Translations under genes and position numbers: made by a program
Origin: Diabrotica undecimpunctata
Lineage: Eukaryota; Arthropoda; Insecta; Coleoptera; Chrysomelidae
Direction of reading: 5' to 3'
DNA length: 64,000 bases
NCBI RefSeq assembly: GCF_040954645.1
Contig: NC_092810.1
Location: 8,230,185-8,294,184 of the forward strand
Shown: positions 39,736 through 51,239 of the stretch, in pieces
Layout of the letters: each line of letters starts with the position of its first letter
How positions within the stretch are numbered: position 1 is the first letter of the stretch
Notes under the pieces: model-generated
Database searches by the model: none
What the model was told of the DNA's origin: nothing
What the model saw: the letters and a program-made list of their open reading frames with translations, nothing else

Positions 39736-40880
39736 ACAATTTTGTGATCTTTGTTGTCAATTTTTGGTGATACGCCTGATGTCGTCAGCCCAATGTGTAG
39801 GTGCTCTTCTTCTACTGCGTTTGCCTGCTCTTGTCCTCCAGTTTGTTTTTCTTCTTCTTCTTCAATGGCTTTACAACTCGAGGAGTCTTCGCCTCATCCA
39901 CTATCGCCCACCATCCTCTACGATCTTGCGCTTTTATTTCCCATTTTTGTACCCTAATTCTAGATAAATCAGCTTCAACATCATCCTTTCATCTTTTTCT
40001 CGGACGGCTTACTGATCTTTCAAAAAACACTGTCTTTAACACTCTGTCATCCTCTGATCGTACCACCTGACCTGCCCATCTTTTTCGGTTTGCCTTGATA
40101 TGTCTAACTATGTTTTCAGTTCTATACAGAGTCACCAATTCAGCATTGCGGCGTCTTCTCCAATTTCCTGTGAATTCTTTTCTTTGAGGGCCAAATATTA
40201 TTCTGAAAACGTTTCTTTCAAATATTATAAGCTTATTGATTATCCGCTGGTTGAGGGTTCATGTGTCACTGCCATGTATAATAACTACCCAGACTACCTG
40301 TTTCCTCCTCGAGCTGTGAAAACACCTTTCTCACGTCTCTTGTAGAATGCGTGACTGCTCACTGCATATATATCATCAGCAAAGGCCAGCAACAGTTTTG
40401 ATCCTTGATCAGCAAATCCTCCTGTCAGCTCAGACGATATTTGACTTATTATATATTCTAAAGCAAAATTGAACAGCAACGGTGACAAAGGGTCCCCCTG
40501 CCTAAGTCCTCCAGTTTGTAATTTTGCACATTGCCTTCACAGTTCCATTTCAGCTCCGCAATGCGTTTCACAACATCGTTCAAAAACTAGATTCATGATG
40601 TTCTTTGAAATGACTGTTTGTATTTCTGATTGATTTTTTCATCTACTTCCATATAATTCCTCGTAAAACTCTTTGACGACCTGTAACTAAAAAACTATTA
40701 TTTCATTTTGCTTGTTTCTTAGCTTTCTACAAAGAACTTTTAGGCTGTTATTTTCCTCTATAGTGTGTTTAATATTATCGGTTTTAAATATCCTTAGATC
40801 TCTCCTGATGCCTTCTAAACAGTTTTATTCATTTCTTTTAGAGTGTGGCTGTCTGCAAAGAGCAAAAGCAAGAGATCTGA
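39735..40880 (-). mobile_element. Old RTE remnant interrupted by a second RTE copy
   Basis: The right side (40520-40880) reads NNSLKVLCRKLRNKQNEI and VVKEFYEELYGS, the linker between endonuclease and RT. The left side (39745-39830) reads SRRRAPTHWADDIRRIT, an RTE C-terminal signature. Together they look like one internally deleted, minus-strand element. The middle, 39847-40505, is a second RTE fragment flanked by a 14-bp direct repeat. The older copy has many stops and shifts. Confidence 0.55.
39847..40505 (-). mobile_element. 5'-truncated RTE fragment, 14-bp flanking repeat
   Basis: GTCCTCCAGTTTGT occurs at 39833-39846 and 40506-40519. Between them, the minus strand starts at LRQGDPLSPLLFNFALEYII, continues to FADDIYAV (catalytic Asp pair, frame 40488-40294) and, in shifting frames, to ANRKRWAGQVVRSEDDR-like and RPRKRWKDDVEADLS-like blocks, ending in a (GAA)n-type tail at 39848-39863. 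The motif part before GLRQGD is missing. The repeat fits a target duplication, but its inner edge coincides with a conserved RT codon run, so some caution is due. Confidence 0.65.
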
Positions 40881-40889
40881 ACGCTAGAA

Positions 40890-42370
40890 AATGACACCGT
40901 TATAGGAAGGTTCGTAGAGGACACAATAACGGGTAATGGGAAAAACCTAGTAGACAAACTTAAGATATATACATAAACATTAACAAATCATCTTACTGAG
41001 TCTTTTTCAATATAATGATCTATCATATTTACTGTAAGTCCTTCTGGTAATTTTTAAGTGCCTTTGTATATATCTTTTCGAGCGCAGTTAAAATTATACC
41101 ATCCATTTAAAAAAAACTACTATGAAAAAGAAGTCACTTTTAAAATCAGAGCATCAAAAATATTTAAAATTCGTTATTTCTCAAGCTACAAATTTTTATT
41201 TTGTCGGGCTGTGTTATTATTCCTATTCCATACTATGCAAATTAAAGGTTTACTTTGTATTCCAGTTCTTCCTTTGACGGAATTTTTAGTTTTTTATTGA
41301 TGAAAGTATTTGCTTCGTAGTGTAGTTGCGGCAATCTGCTGATTCAGCTGTTCATTCATCTGTTGTATTTTTATTTTGCTGTGTAAACAAATTTCGACAT
41401 ATTATTAGGACATTGATTAATTCCGGTATTAAATAGACTTCTCCGATATTTGACACTCAAGAGAATTAAATTTTTCTTAGACATAACTTTTGAATCTCGA
41501 TAATTGCATTTGGTTTGGTTTACTGCGGTAAACGCAATATGTAGAATTAATTGCGAGGAGTGTTGCATAGTATTGTTTATACCTATTGATGGTTAGTATC
41601 GTTATTCAATAATTTGTACAATTATTTTATCATCCTTATTAGTATTTAAAAAAAGATATGATGTTATATACAAACTGTTGCATTGTAACGATACGATCGT
41701 TAATAATCTAACATTTTGAACGTTAGCAAACCGAATCCCTACATTAAGTACTAATTTGCCGGTTAAGTATGCAACCCACAATACGATCCCTAATATTTCA
41801 TTTTTATGACTTTCGAACATCGATATCGATGATAAGATAATCGATTTCCTTGTCAAAAGGGAAGAAGAATAATGTAATGGCCATTTTGGAACAAAACTTC
41901 CTGGAGATAAGTTGTTGAGTTTGCGGTAGGCAGGACTTGAAGGAAGGAAAAATAATTTAAGTTATTTTATTATTTTTTTTTGGGAAAGGTGAAGAGTTTT
42001 TTGTTGTTGTTGAAGAAGTATTTAGTTTCTGTGCCTTAAGAAGTTATTGTTGTTTTATGGAAAATAAAACTTCCAAATAAGTTCTGTTTTTTACCACACA
42101 TCTTCCATTTAAATTTGCCAGTTGTCTCAGTCGTCTAAATCTTCTCAGCTTACTACAAATATCCAAATATCATTCCTATTTCTTTTTATATATACATATT
42201 ATAATATATTCCAGTATCTTAACATTAAATATTTGAGCCAAGGTCACTTAATGGCAAATATATTCTAGTTTTTGTTACTAGAACAAAAACTATATTAAAT
42301 ACAAGAACACAGAATAAAAAGTTTTTTCTTCTCTTGTAGCCTGCCGGCTCCAACTTCAAGACTGGAATTT
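40890..42370. other. No gene recognised
   Basis: AT-rich sequence with small frames on both strands (41058-41300 plus, 41371-41568 and 41602-41856 minus) that show no motif. No RNA gene, repeat array or transposon terminus was identified. Confidence 0.4.
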
Positions 42371-42376
42371 CAATTT

Positions 42377-42465
42377 AATTTGGGAAAAGAGATTTTTTGA
42401 TTTGGGGAAGAATTACACTTTTATTTGGGAAAAAAAGATTTTCTGATTTGGGGAAGAATTACAAC
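42377..42465. repeat. Tandem duplication, 46-bp unit
   Basis: AATTTGGGAAAAGAGATTTT and its follow-on GATTTGGGGAAGAATTACA (42377-42418) are repeated with few changes at 42423-42465. It lies ~500 bp left of the complete piggyBac element. Confidence 0.85.
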
Positions 42466-42964
42466 ACTTGGTTGGTCTGCCAGTCCTTAAAGGCTGATAC
42501 ACGGAACATAGGCTGATCCATCTTAGAGCCCATCCACTACCACTACAAACGTGCCGACCTCCTCTCTGAGAACAACTCTCCTTCTCTTGAGCTAAGCCGA
42601 TTCTCTTGTAGTGTTTAAAGTAAGCTTCATATTTTCTTCTGTATTGGTTACATTCCCTGTTGTTTGACAATTTATTTGAACCATTAATATTTTTATTCAC
42701 TACAGTTTATCTTCATTAAATATAATTTCCACTTAAAAGATTAACACTTTGTTTCCTTTCCCGTTTTTAATTCGCAACAATTGGCTTTTGGCCTTCTTCT
42801 TACATAATTTCTCATATTGGCTTCACCATTTCAGGCTTTTCCCTTTTTAATCGGTAACAGTATATCAAACATATAATGCTTGATTCTCTACGAAATTGTT
42901 TTTGTACGATTCATTTATAGAGGTATTGGATTATGTCCCTGTGTGTGCACGGAGAATATCTACT

Positions 42965-45373
42965 TTAACCCATGAAGGACTGGAGTTGCCATATGGCAAC
43001 ACTGGTATTGACGTACGAATCTTATTATTTTGAGGTTATGTTAGTTTGTTTTGTTTCCAAGAACGTGCCGGTCTGCAGAAAATAAGTGATTTGAAGATAT
43101 ACACCTAACAAAAACTTAATTCGTTGGTGTTTGTGAGATTTTATAGTCACCGTTTTTGATAGTTGTAAAAATGGACATAAGATTTGTGTAAGTAGCTCAA
43201 TTTGTCAATTACTTCTGAATAACTATTACATCTAAGTGGCTAAAGTAACAATTATGCTCTAATAGAAAGGTCATTTTCCCTCTGTGAATATTTGACAACC
43301 CTTGAAAAAAAGCGATCTTTTACAATATTTTGTTTTTATTCATCGCGTTGCCATATGGCAACGCTAGTATCTACAGGCATCTTGTTTTTTCAGGCGGGGT
43401 TTCTCTCTACAAGAAGCTTTGAACATGGTTTACGAAGATGACGTCAACGTTAGAAATATTTATGTCGAGCCCCCAAATATTGGATACCTCACTGATGAAG
43501 ATTCTGGCGAGGAGGATGGGGGAGGATTCATCGACAATCTGTCTAGAAAACAGCTGGAAGCAAATGCTGAGGTGCAAATGTATGGCGAAGAAGCAGACAA
43601 GGAAGATGACGACATCGAAGAAGATGCAGTTCAAGCGATGGATATTTCCCAGGAAAGCAGCGGAAGTTTCATCCCACAAACTACCTCTCAAGTGAAGAAA
43701 ATTGAATACGAGTCCCTAAATTGGATAACGGGTGATTTGGTCGACAATGCCGCTAGTTTCCCAGAATATAGCTACGAACCATTCAATACGTTGACACCTG
43801 TCGAGATGTTCGAATTATTTCTTTGGTGTTTTCAGGAGAAATGAGGTGTTTCTTTGCCATTTTGATTCTATCGGGGTATAATTGGCTCCCGGGAAAAAAT
43901 TTTTACTGGGATACGAAAGGCGATATGGGTAATGCAATGGTCATGAACGCTATGCGAAGAGATCGGTTCCTTACAATTTGGCGTTTTTTCCACCTTGTAA
44001 ATAATGAAGCCATCGATGAAAGGGACAAATATTACAAGATCAGACCCTTAGCTGACTATTTACCGAAAAAAATAAAGAATATTACGTCCCTGAAGGCGAA
44101 TTAAATTACGACGAATCTATGGTGAAATACTTTGAACGCCACTCATGTAAACAGTTCATAAAAGGAAAGCCGATTCGTTTCGGATACAAAGTTTGGTGCC
44201 TCGACACTAAAAGTGGGTATCTTGTAAGCTTCAACATGTACCAAGGAACCGATCCCAAAGCAAATAATCATTATTATAAAGTTTTTGGAGCATGTGCCGC
44301 TCCAGTCGTCACAATGCTCGATGAACTGCCCAATGATAAATCAAGATTACCCTACAAATTTTTCTGCGACAATTTATTTACGAGCCTCCACCTTTTGAAA
44401 CATATAAAGGATCGTGGCTATAGCCTTACCGGAACAATACGGGAAAATCGCATTCCCAAAAACTGCAATATAGAATCGAAAGCTAATATGCAGAAACGCA
44501 AAAGGGGTGATGTAGAGTCGATTCTCGAGAGAGAAACTGGTATTATAGTTGTAAGATGGTTGGATAACAGCGTCGTAAGTGTAGCGTCAACATGTTATGG
44601 GGTGGAACCACAATCGCTCGTGAAAAGATATTCACAAGCTGAAAAGAAAATCATCCAGGTTCAAAGTCCATGCCTGATTGGTAAATATAATAATGCAATG
44701 GGGGGCACCGACCTAATGGACGAAAATATAAACCGCTTTAGAATAGGAATGAGGGCAAAAAAATGGTACTGGAGCTTGATTACCTGGATGCTAGATGCGA
44801 CTATACAAAATGCGTGGGTGCTACATAAAAAATCCGGTAACAAGTTGACACAGTTAGAGTTTAGGCGTGAAATTGTGCAAGCCTATCTGACCAAATACGG
44901 AGTGCCTGCAAAACAAGGTGGCCGACCGTCTAGTTCACTCTCAAGTTGTTCCTGTCATAGAGTATCTGATGATATTAGATACGATGGAGTTGGGCATTTA
45001 CTGGAACCAGTACCAAATAAAAAGAAAATTAGGTGTACAGGTGAAGAATGCAGGTCGATCATGAGAACAAGATGCGCCAAATGTGAAGTAGGTTTGTGCA
45101 CAAAGTGTAATGTTAAATTTCATACACAGTTATAGAAAGTTGTTTGCCTATTATCTCTCAATTTCATAGAATATTGTTTACTTTTATTTCATTCGGTTAA
45201 TGTAGCCATAGGAACCTAGCGTTGCAATTTGGCAACAGGCAATATTTTTAGGTTTTAATATATTTAATAATTATTTTTGTCTTTTTCTAAGTAAGTTTTG
45301 TCCATTCATAAGAGTTATTTGTATTATTTATGTAAAATAAAGATTTTCGAAAACTTCGTCCTTCATGGGTTAA
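42965..45373 (+). mobile_element. End-to-end piggyBac element with TTAA target duplication
   Basis: TTAA (42965-42968) is followed by the terminal repeat CCCATGAAGGAC (42969-42980). The exact inverse GTCCTTCATGGG (45358-45369) precedes the second TTAA (45370-45373). Inside the ends, a 16-bp palindrome GTTGCCATATGGCAAC occurs twice on the left (42985-43000, 43347-43362), and a variant GTTGCAATTTGGCAAC on the right (45221-45236). The ~2.4-kb length is typical for piggyBac. The ends appear intact while the transposase has a deletion and a frameshift, so it could still be mobilised in trans. Confidence 0.95.
43419..45135 (+). pseudogene. piggyBac transposase, two lesions, DDD triad intact
   Basis: Three frames read in order: 43419-43844 (acidic N-terminus to LTPVEMFELF), ~43830-44104 (EMRCFFAILILSGYN, FYWDTKGDMGNAMVMNAMRR, IRPLADYLPKK) and ~44090-45135. 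The first junction lacks ~25 residues expected between MFELF and EMRCFF, with a frame change. The second is a one-base shift just before YYVPEGELNYDESM. Catalytic Asp residues are at 44110-44112 (NYDES), 44368-44370 (FFCDNLF) and 44710-44712 (GGTDLMD). The C-terminus is a cysteine-rich zinc domain (RCTGEECRS...RCAKCEVGLCTKCNVKFH). piggyBac transposases cut at TTAA and reseal the donor precisely. With only two lesions, this copy died recently. Confidence 0.93.
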
Positions 45374-45379
45374 GAACTT

Positions 45380-46050
45380 TATTGTGCCCATAGATCAATA
45401 TTTCATATTTTCTTTTATTGATGAATCCTATTTAATTTATAAGCCCAGTCAGTTTAACCTACTTTCTTTAAAAGTTTGCAAAGGTAATTAAATATTGAAT
45501 TTACACTGACATAATAATAAAGCCGACCCTGTGATTAAATTTTTATGGGACGTGGTGTAGGATTCTTGGTAAAGATGACACTTCTTGAATTATTGAAAGG
45601 CGCTGATGGAGCAATGGGAGAGAGTAATCGCTAGTAATCAAGTTGAGTGATGGATTTCGGAAAATTCAGTGGATTGCCTGCAGCATTTTTTCGTTCTTTC
45701 CAAGTATACTAAGTTTGCAGAATTGAATAAATGCAGAAGTGCATTAAAATTTCCGTAATTGGATACAATTATCAGAAATCTACAATTTTATTATTTTCGC
45801 AAGTGTGTTTTTAAATATTTGATTCAGCTTTTCGACGAAACAAATAGAAAGGTTTCATTTAACCTTATAATTAGTCCCATATGCAGTTATTATCTTTAAT
45901 ATAATTTAACTAATTCAGCTAATAATGAGTACATTTATTTTATCCTTGCCAATTAGCTTTTTTTATTTAGAAAATCTCATCGACCAAATGGCCATTAGCG
46001 AAAAATTAATGGATTACATTAGTTACAATTACTGCATTACAGTTTGATTT
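45380..46050. other. No gene recognised
   Basis: AT-rich spacer between the piggyBac element and the 3' end of the I-like LINE. No motif seen. Confidence 0.4.
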
Positions 46051-46059
46051 ATTCAATAT

Positions 46060-47631
46060 TGTGGTACTTATTAATGTCTTTTCAAGAAATTCAGAGTAAT
46101 GTTAGTTAAGTAGTAAAGTACAGTCTGCACCTAGAGCTTCTAGAAGTGTTCCTGGTATCTTGTTGTTACTTCGTTGTTGATTGTAGAGGGGACATTCACA
46201 TAGTATGTGCATTATTGTTAGTGTCGTATTACACGTTTTACATCGCGGCGGTTTGCAATTTTTAATTAAGTAATCATGCGTTAACTTTTATTTAACTAAT
46301 ATTTCTTGGCTTCATGACGTAGGTAACACATTCCATGTCTCTATACTGAGGTTCACTTGTTTTAATTTTGAATTCGACATTTTTCATTTATTTTTTTTTA
46401 TATAAGCTTTTATATCCGTTGATACCGATGTCTTTACGATTTTGGACGTATTCCGCACTATGGTCAGCAGTTTCGTTGCCTTTTATTCCTATATGGGATG
46501 GGATTCACATGAAATTTATCTCATTATGATTGATATAAGCCTGAAGAAGGACCGTCTCAATTTTTTTAAAGCAGGTTTTTTGGATACAGCTGTCGGATGC
46601 TTTGTATGGCACTAAGTCTGTTAAGATAATATATTTGCAGTTTGTTGTCAGATTGATTAGTTCTATGGCACAATAGAGAGCATACAGTTCAGCTGTATAG
46701 ATAGTACTAATATTAGATAGTTTGAATTTAAGGACCTTCTCTGGAGTTACTACAGACGCTCACACACCTTCGGATGATTTTGAACCATCAGTGTATATCT
46801 GGGTATGATTTTTATAACGACTAAGGATTTTTATAAAATGGAAAATAATTAAATCATGATTAGTGGAGTTTTTGTCAAGTGACGTAAGTTCAAAGTTATA
46901 TGATGGTATGTTTTAAATCCAAGGTGGATTATGGTCATATGTGTATGAAAGACATTCAGGTATGACAATATCAAACAGACGCAAATGGTCTTTAATTCTT
47001 TTATAGAAAGGTTTAACAAAACGGTGATTGGCATTGTGGTTTGGGAAATTATCAGTAAAAGTATTTCTATAGACAAGATTTTTTGCTGAATTTTTGTTGC
47101 ATACGTTAGACTGACGTAAGCTCTTCTATTATTTAACGACAATTAATTTGCTTCGCAAAGTAAACTTTCAATCGGTGTTGTACAAAAGGCTCCCAGACGT
47201 ATTCTGAGTGCTATGTTGTGAATATTGTTGAGCTTTTTAAGTACTGATTTCGATGCTGAGTCGTAAGCTATAGCCGCGTAGTCTAGCTATGATGGTATAA
47301 TAGTTCTGTATATAATTAACAATGTACTCCTGTCTGAACCCCAATTCTTGTGTGCTAGAATTTTTAGTAAATTTAATCTTCTGTAATATTTACACGTTAG
47401 AATATTGATATGTTCTTTACAATTCAACTTTCTGTCAACAGTAACTACTAGCAATTTTAGCGGATCTTTTTGTTGTAGTGATTGGTTCTATAGATAAAAT
47501 GAGATTGGTGTACTGACTTTGGTATTAGAAAATACTATATCTTTAGTTTTAGTTGTTAAAAAGATAAATCCAGTTTCCTGTGACCATTTTTCAATATCTA
47601 ACAAGAAACTCTGTGCAAGTTATGAGAGGTT
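46060..47631 (-). pseudogene. I-like LINE RT C-terminus, RNase H and zinc knuckle
   Basis: Starting right after the inserted RTE, the minus strand reads NNLSQLAQSFLLDIEKWSQE, TGFIFLTTKTKDIVFSNTKV, KLLVVTVDRKLNCKEHINIL and, further on, ALRIRLGAFCTTPIESLLCE and RRAYVSLTYATKIQQK. RNase H begins at QIYTDGSKSSEGV (~46800-46760, first catalytic Asp), with TIYTAELYALYCAIELI (catalytic Glu) and YIILTDL (third acidic residue). The last block, CKTCNTTLTIMHILCECPLY (~46240), is a CxxC-H-C zinc knuckle. Scattered stops make it non-functional. Confidence 0.8.
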
Positions 47632-47643
47632 GTTTAAGTTTTT

Positions 47644-48343
47644 ATATATATATATATATTTAGGGATTCTACAGTATTCACTGCCTTCCCTCGCTCAACC
47701 GTTTCCATCTCTCTCTGTTGTTCCATTCTCCATCGTTTAGTCCTCTCTTACTCATGGCGTCGTCTACTTCGTTCCTCCAGGATTTTCGGGGTCGTCCTCT
47801 TTTCCTCCTTCCTATGGGGCTCCATTCGGTTATTCTTTTTATCCATCTGCTGTCGCTAGCTCTTCTTACATGTCCATACCACTTTAGTCTTTTTTGTTCT
47901 ATATATGTTAGTATGTCTGTTTCTATTGATGTTCTTTGCTTTATTTCGTCATTACTTCTTCTATCCATTCTTGTTACTCTGCAGCATCTTCGCAGGCATT
48001 CCATCTCTGTTGCTATTATCTTACTGCTGTTTTTCTTGTTTATGATCCAATTTTCGGCCCCATATGTCATAATACTTCGCACTAATGTTTTATAAATCTG
48101 CGTTTTTGTCTTCATATTTAGGTGTCTATCCCACCATACTGAGTTAAGTTGTCGGATTGCTGTTCTTGTTTGTCCTAATCTTTGAGTAATTTCTTCCTCT
48201 GTTGTTGCCTTTTTCGTGATTATAAACCCCAGGTATTTGAATTTATCCTTTCCTTTGATTGTTACGTTGTCATCAATCTGTAGATCTTCTATGTCTTCTT
48301 CACTTGTAGATAGGTACTCTGTTTTCGCGAGGTTAATATCTAG
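47644..48343 (-). mobile_element. Nested RTE-like insertion, 12-bp target duplication
   Basis: GTTTAAGTTTTT lies at 47632-47643 and 48344-48355, exactly bracketing 700 bp. The insert encodes the C-terminal ~225 residues of the same RTE subfamily found at 21.0-22.5 kb (from LDINLAKTEYLSTSEEDIED to ERWKRLSEGRQ-stop) and ends in the same CTGTAGAATCCCTAAATATA tail. By chance it continues in frame from the host LINE's YADD region, producing the artificial 273-codon frame 47678-48499. In this copy the Trp codon that is TGA at 22278 is intact. Confidence 0.93.
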
Positions 48344-48355
48344 GTTTAAGTTTTT

Positions 48356-49200
48356 GCTTTGACCAAATATTACGAGATCGTCAGCATATAAGCGGCCTTT
48401 AAGTGGAAGTTTTAAATTTCGTAGTGCATCATTTATGGCGATTATAAATAGCGTGGGACTCATAACAGATCCCTGAGGAATTCCATTTTCTAATTCCACT
48501 TTTGACCATTTACTCTAACTTGCATATACCTTTTATATAAGAAGTTTTTTATAAATGCAAGTCAGTGTCCTTTAATTTCTAAATCGTACAGTAATCTGAT
48601 AATACGGTGGCTCCAAGCTGTATCAAAGGCTCTTTGATTATCGAAAAATATTCCAATACATTTTTGATTAAGGGAGAAGGCTTCATGTACACTGCTTTCT
48701 AGGTCTATAATATTGTCTAGAGTTGATCTATTTTGTCAGAAACCACTTTGTTCTGGAATATTAATATTTCGATATTCAAGTGTCCAGAGGAGACGACGGT
48801 TGACCATTTTTTCTAACAGTTTGCATGTTGTACATGTTAGTGCAATTGGTCTATAAGACTTAGGATCTGTTTTGGGACATTTTGGTTTTAATATTGGTAT
48901 TATAATAGAATCTCTCCACGCTTTTGGAAATTTCTGTTCTGTCCAAATAATATTAAATATGTTAACTAGATGATTGTGTGCATTCTCAGGTAAATGCTTA
49001 AGAAAAACCATTGGGATATTATCTGGACCCTCACTAGTCTCTTTAAATGAGTTTAATGCATCTTTGTATTCATTTATATTAAATTTGGAGTTTAAAGCAT
49101 CTGTGTTATCTACAAACGGTATAATTACATTGCATTATTCGTTAGATCTATTTTTATACGTATTAGCAAATACTTCTGCTATTTCTAGGTCATCTGCGAT
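48356..49200 (-). pseudogene. I-like LINE reverse transcriptase, N-terminal part
   Basis: The frame 49011-48736 reads PENAHNHLVNIFNIIWTEQK, WRDSIIIPILKPKCPKTDPK and SYRPIALTCTTCKLLEKMVN, ending at NIPEQSGF-stop. After it, decayed sequence gives IGIFFDNQRAFDTAWSHRII, where FD(N/I)xxAFDTxW holds the first catalytic Asp. The frame at 48499 then gives GIPQGSVMSPTLFIIAINDA and LYADDLVIFGQSKN (catalytic Asp pair). At this point a foreign RTE interrupts; the RT resumes at 47631. Confidence 0.82.
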
Positions 49201-49415
49201 TATTCTATTATCTTTCTTTAGTTGAGTAATTTTGTTATAAGCCGGTATTCCAGATAATTTTTTGACATTCTTCCACATTTCAGACATAGGGGTCCTACTG
49301 TTTATACTGGACACAAATTGAGCCCAGGAATTTCTTTTTGAAGTTTTTATTGTTAACCGAGCTTTAGCTTTAAGTTTTTGAAATTCTATTTAATTGTTGT
49401 TTTATGTCTTTTGTA

Positions 49416-49979
49416 TTAGTTAAAGGCTTTTTTGGAAGCTTTGATCGATGTCTTACATTGTTCATTCCACCAAGGAACTGGTTTATGTTTTGTAACAAGT
49501 GCAGTTTTTTTAATGGTTACCTCGGCTGCATCTAAGATGATGCTGAAGTAGATTTCGATGTCTGTGTCAATATTGTTGGATATTTTACAGTTTGTAACAT
49601 GTTTTTCTATGATATCTTCAAATATTGTCCAATTTGCTTCCTTTGTTTTCCACTTAGAGGTGTGCTTTTTACTTTTGGGCTTGAACAAGTTATTGGTGAT
49701 TATTATTGGGTAATAATCACTATTATAAGTGTAGTCTAATCTGCCCCATGTCATTAATGAAGAGAAGGTATTATCCGCTTTCGTTAAGTCCAAGGGCGTT
49801 GATTCGCCTGTTTGTATATTGAATCTTGTAGGGCGTCCATCATTCAGCAGTAATAAGTTATACTGATCTACTAATTCTTCAATAATAAGTCCTCTTTTGT
49901 CATCATATGTAGAATCCCAAATACTGTTGTAAGCATTAAAATCACCTGTTAAAATACGCAGAGAAGGTATTTGTCTCAC
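49416..49979 (-). pseudogene. I-like LINE endonuclease domain, C-terminal part
   Basis: The 187-codon frame reads RILTGDFNAYNSIWDSTYDD (catalytic Asp/Asn of the apurinic-type endonuclease), LLNDGRPTRFNIQTGESTPL, DLTKADNTF and GRLDYTYNSDYYPIIITNN; the usual SDH reads SDY, so the catalytic His is replaced by Tyr. The upstream part (ICTIYLPPGQLIDKQDLF, IIQWNISGYYNNLP near 50300) is in other frames. A PWWNEQCKTSIKASKKAFN linker to the RT follows. Loss of the His would by itself disable nicking. Confidence 0.82.
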
Positions 49980-50464
49980 GAGGTTAAAAAGGTCCTGTTT
50001 ATCAATTAGTTGTCCTGGGGGTAAGTAAATCGTGCAAATATTTATTTTTGTGCTCCCTTATAGAAAAATCGCTACAGCTTCTAAATGTGTTTGTAAGGAT
50101 AACCTACTTGCGGTTAATTTGTTATTTACAAAAATTGTCACTCAACCGCTTGCTATTCTTTGGTTTACTTATTTTTTGAAAAACTTTGATAATTATGTAA
50201 ACAAGATTCTTGGTTGCTCTTAAGATTCGTTTCCTGAAGACAAATAATATCTGGTAGATACTCTGATTAACTGGTAAGTTATTATAGTATCCGCTTATAT
50301 TCCACTGAATAATTGAATTAAACGACGTTTTTTTTACTTTATAGTTGTAAAAAAGTTTTAATTTTATTAAGACTCTGGGTCTGTGTCAAGTAAAAGGTCA
50401 TTTTCGTTGTCGGTAGAAGAGAGTTTGTCATTTAGGTGTTTTGTGATTTTTCAATTTGCTATTT

Positions 50465-51235
50465 GTTATTTAAGATTGTAATTATTTTCAATCTTCATAT
50501 GACAAGTAAATTATTTAAACATATACAGTTTCTAACGCAAGGTTGATCTTTCTAGTTTTTTGGCCTAATTTTTGTCCACCTTTTTGGGTAAAGAATTTTA
50601 CAGCACATGGTCGACCAGGCAATAATAACTGCAGCTGCTATTCAGAACTCAGTGGCCACCTGAAGATACAAACATGAAAGTATTTAGATTCAGCTACATC
50701 AGCAACTAACCACTACATTCTGAAATCCTTTTGAAAAACTTGAAGACAACAATCATTTTATGTTTTGTACCGCAATAGGCAAGATTTGCTTCGTTGATTT
50801 TAATTTAATATTAAAATTTTAATTTTAATTTTTTTTTTATGAATAATAAATATGATTTATTAGTGTCTTGGTTTATTTGTCCCAACCAAACTCATTTTTC
50901 AGATTTACTTCTAAGATAAGACGTTCTCACACCTGAGAGACTAAGCTAACCTTGGCCTAACAATTGGCTCCCAAAGAAAGTTGTGGGTTTCATTATTTTA
51001 TATTGGCTCCCAACTTTGCAGAGTAAATAAAAATCTTTGCTCTTTTGTTTTCACAATTTAATTTTTATAAAATCTAAGATATGTGGTGTGCCAAATGTTA
51101 TATTTATATATTTCTAAACTCTAATTTCACTATTTGGAAGAGTGAGTTATCGTTTGAAGGCGTAGAAGTGGGGAAAGACGTATGAAAATCCAGTGGCGTA
51201 CACTCATTTTTATTTCAACGTTAATTATATTACAT
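50465..51235. other. No gene recognised
   Basis: Possible further ORF1 remains of the LINE up to ~50520, then sequence without motif. TTTTTTATGAATAATAAATA-type AT runs dominate. Confidence 0.35.
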
Positions 51236-51239
51236 TGTT

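Larger units (their letters stand above)
46060..50460 (-). mobile_element. I-like LINE (ORF1 tail, endonuclease, RT, RNase H), decayed, with nested RTE
   Basis: Reading on the minus strand are the acidic end of ORF1 (NDKLSSTDNENDLLLDTDPE, stop near 50367), ORF2 endonuclease (50300-49416), RT (about 49200-48356 and 47631-46860), RNase H (about 46860-46560) and a C-terminal zinc knuckle (about 46285-46060). This order is that of I-clade-type LINEs. An RTE of 700 bp sits inside at 47644-48343 and can be removed cleanly. The LINE has many stops, so it is older than its insert. Confidence 0.85.

Noticed and set aside
47678..48499. A 273-codon frame that looks like one reverse-transcriptase gene
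   Set aside because: It is a chimera: a host LINE RT plus a nested RTE, with a 12-bp target duplication at the join.
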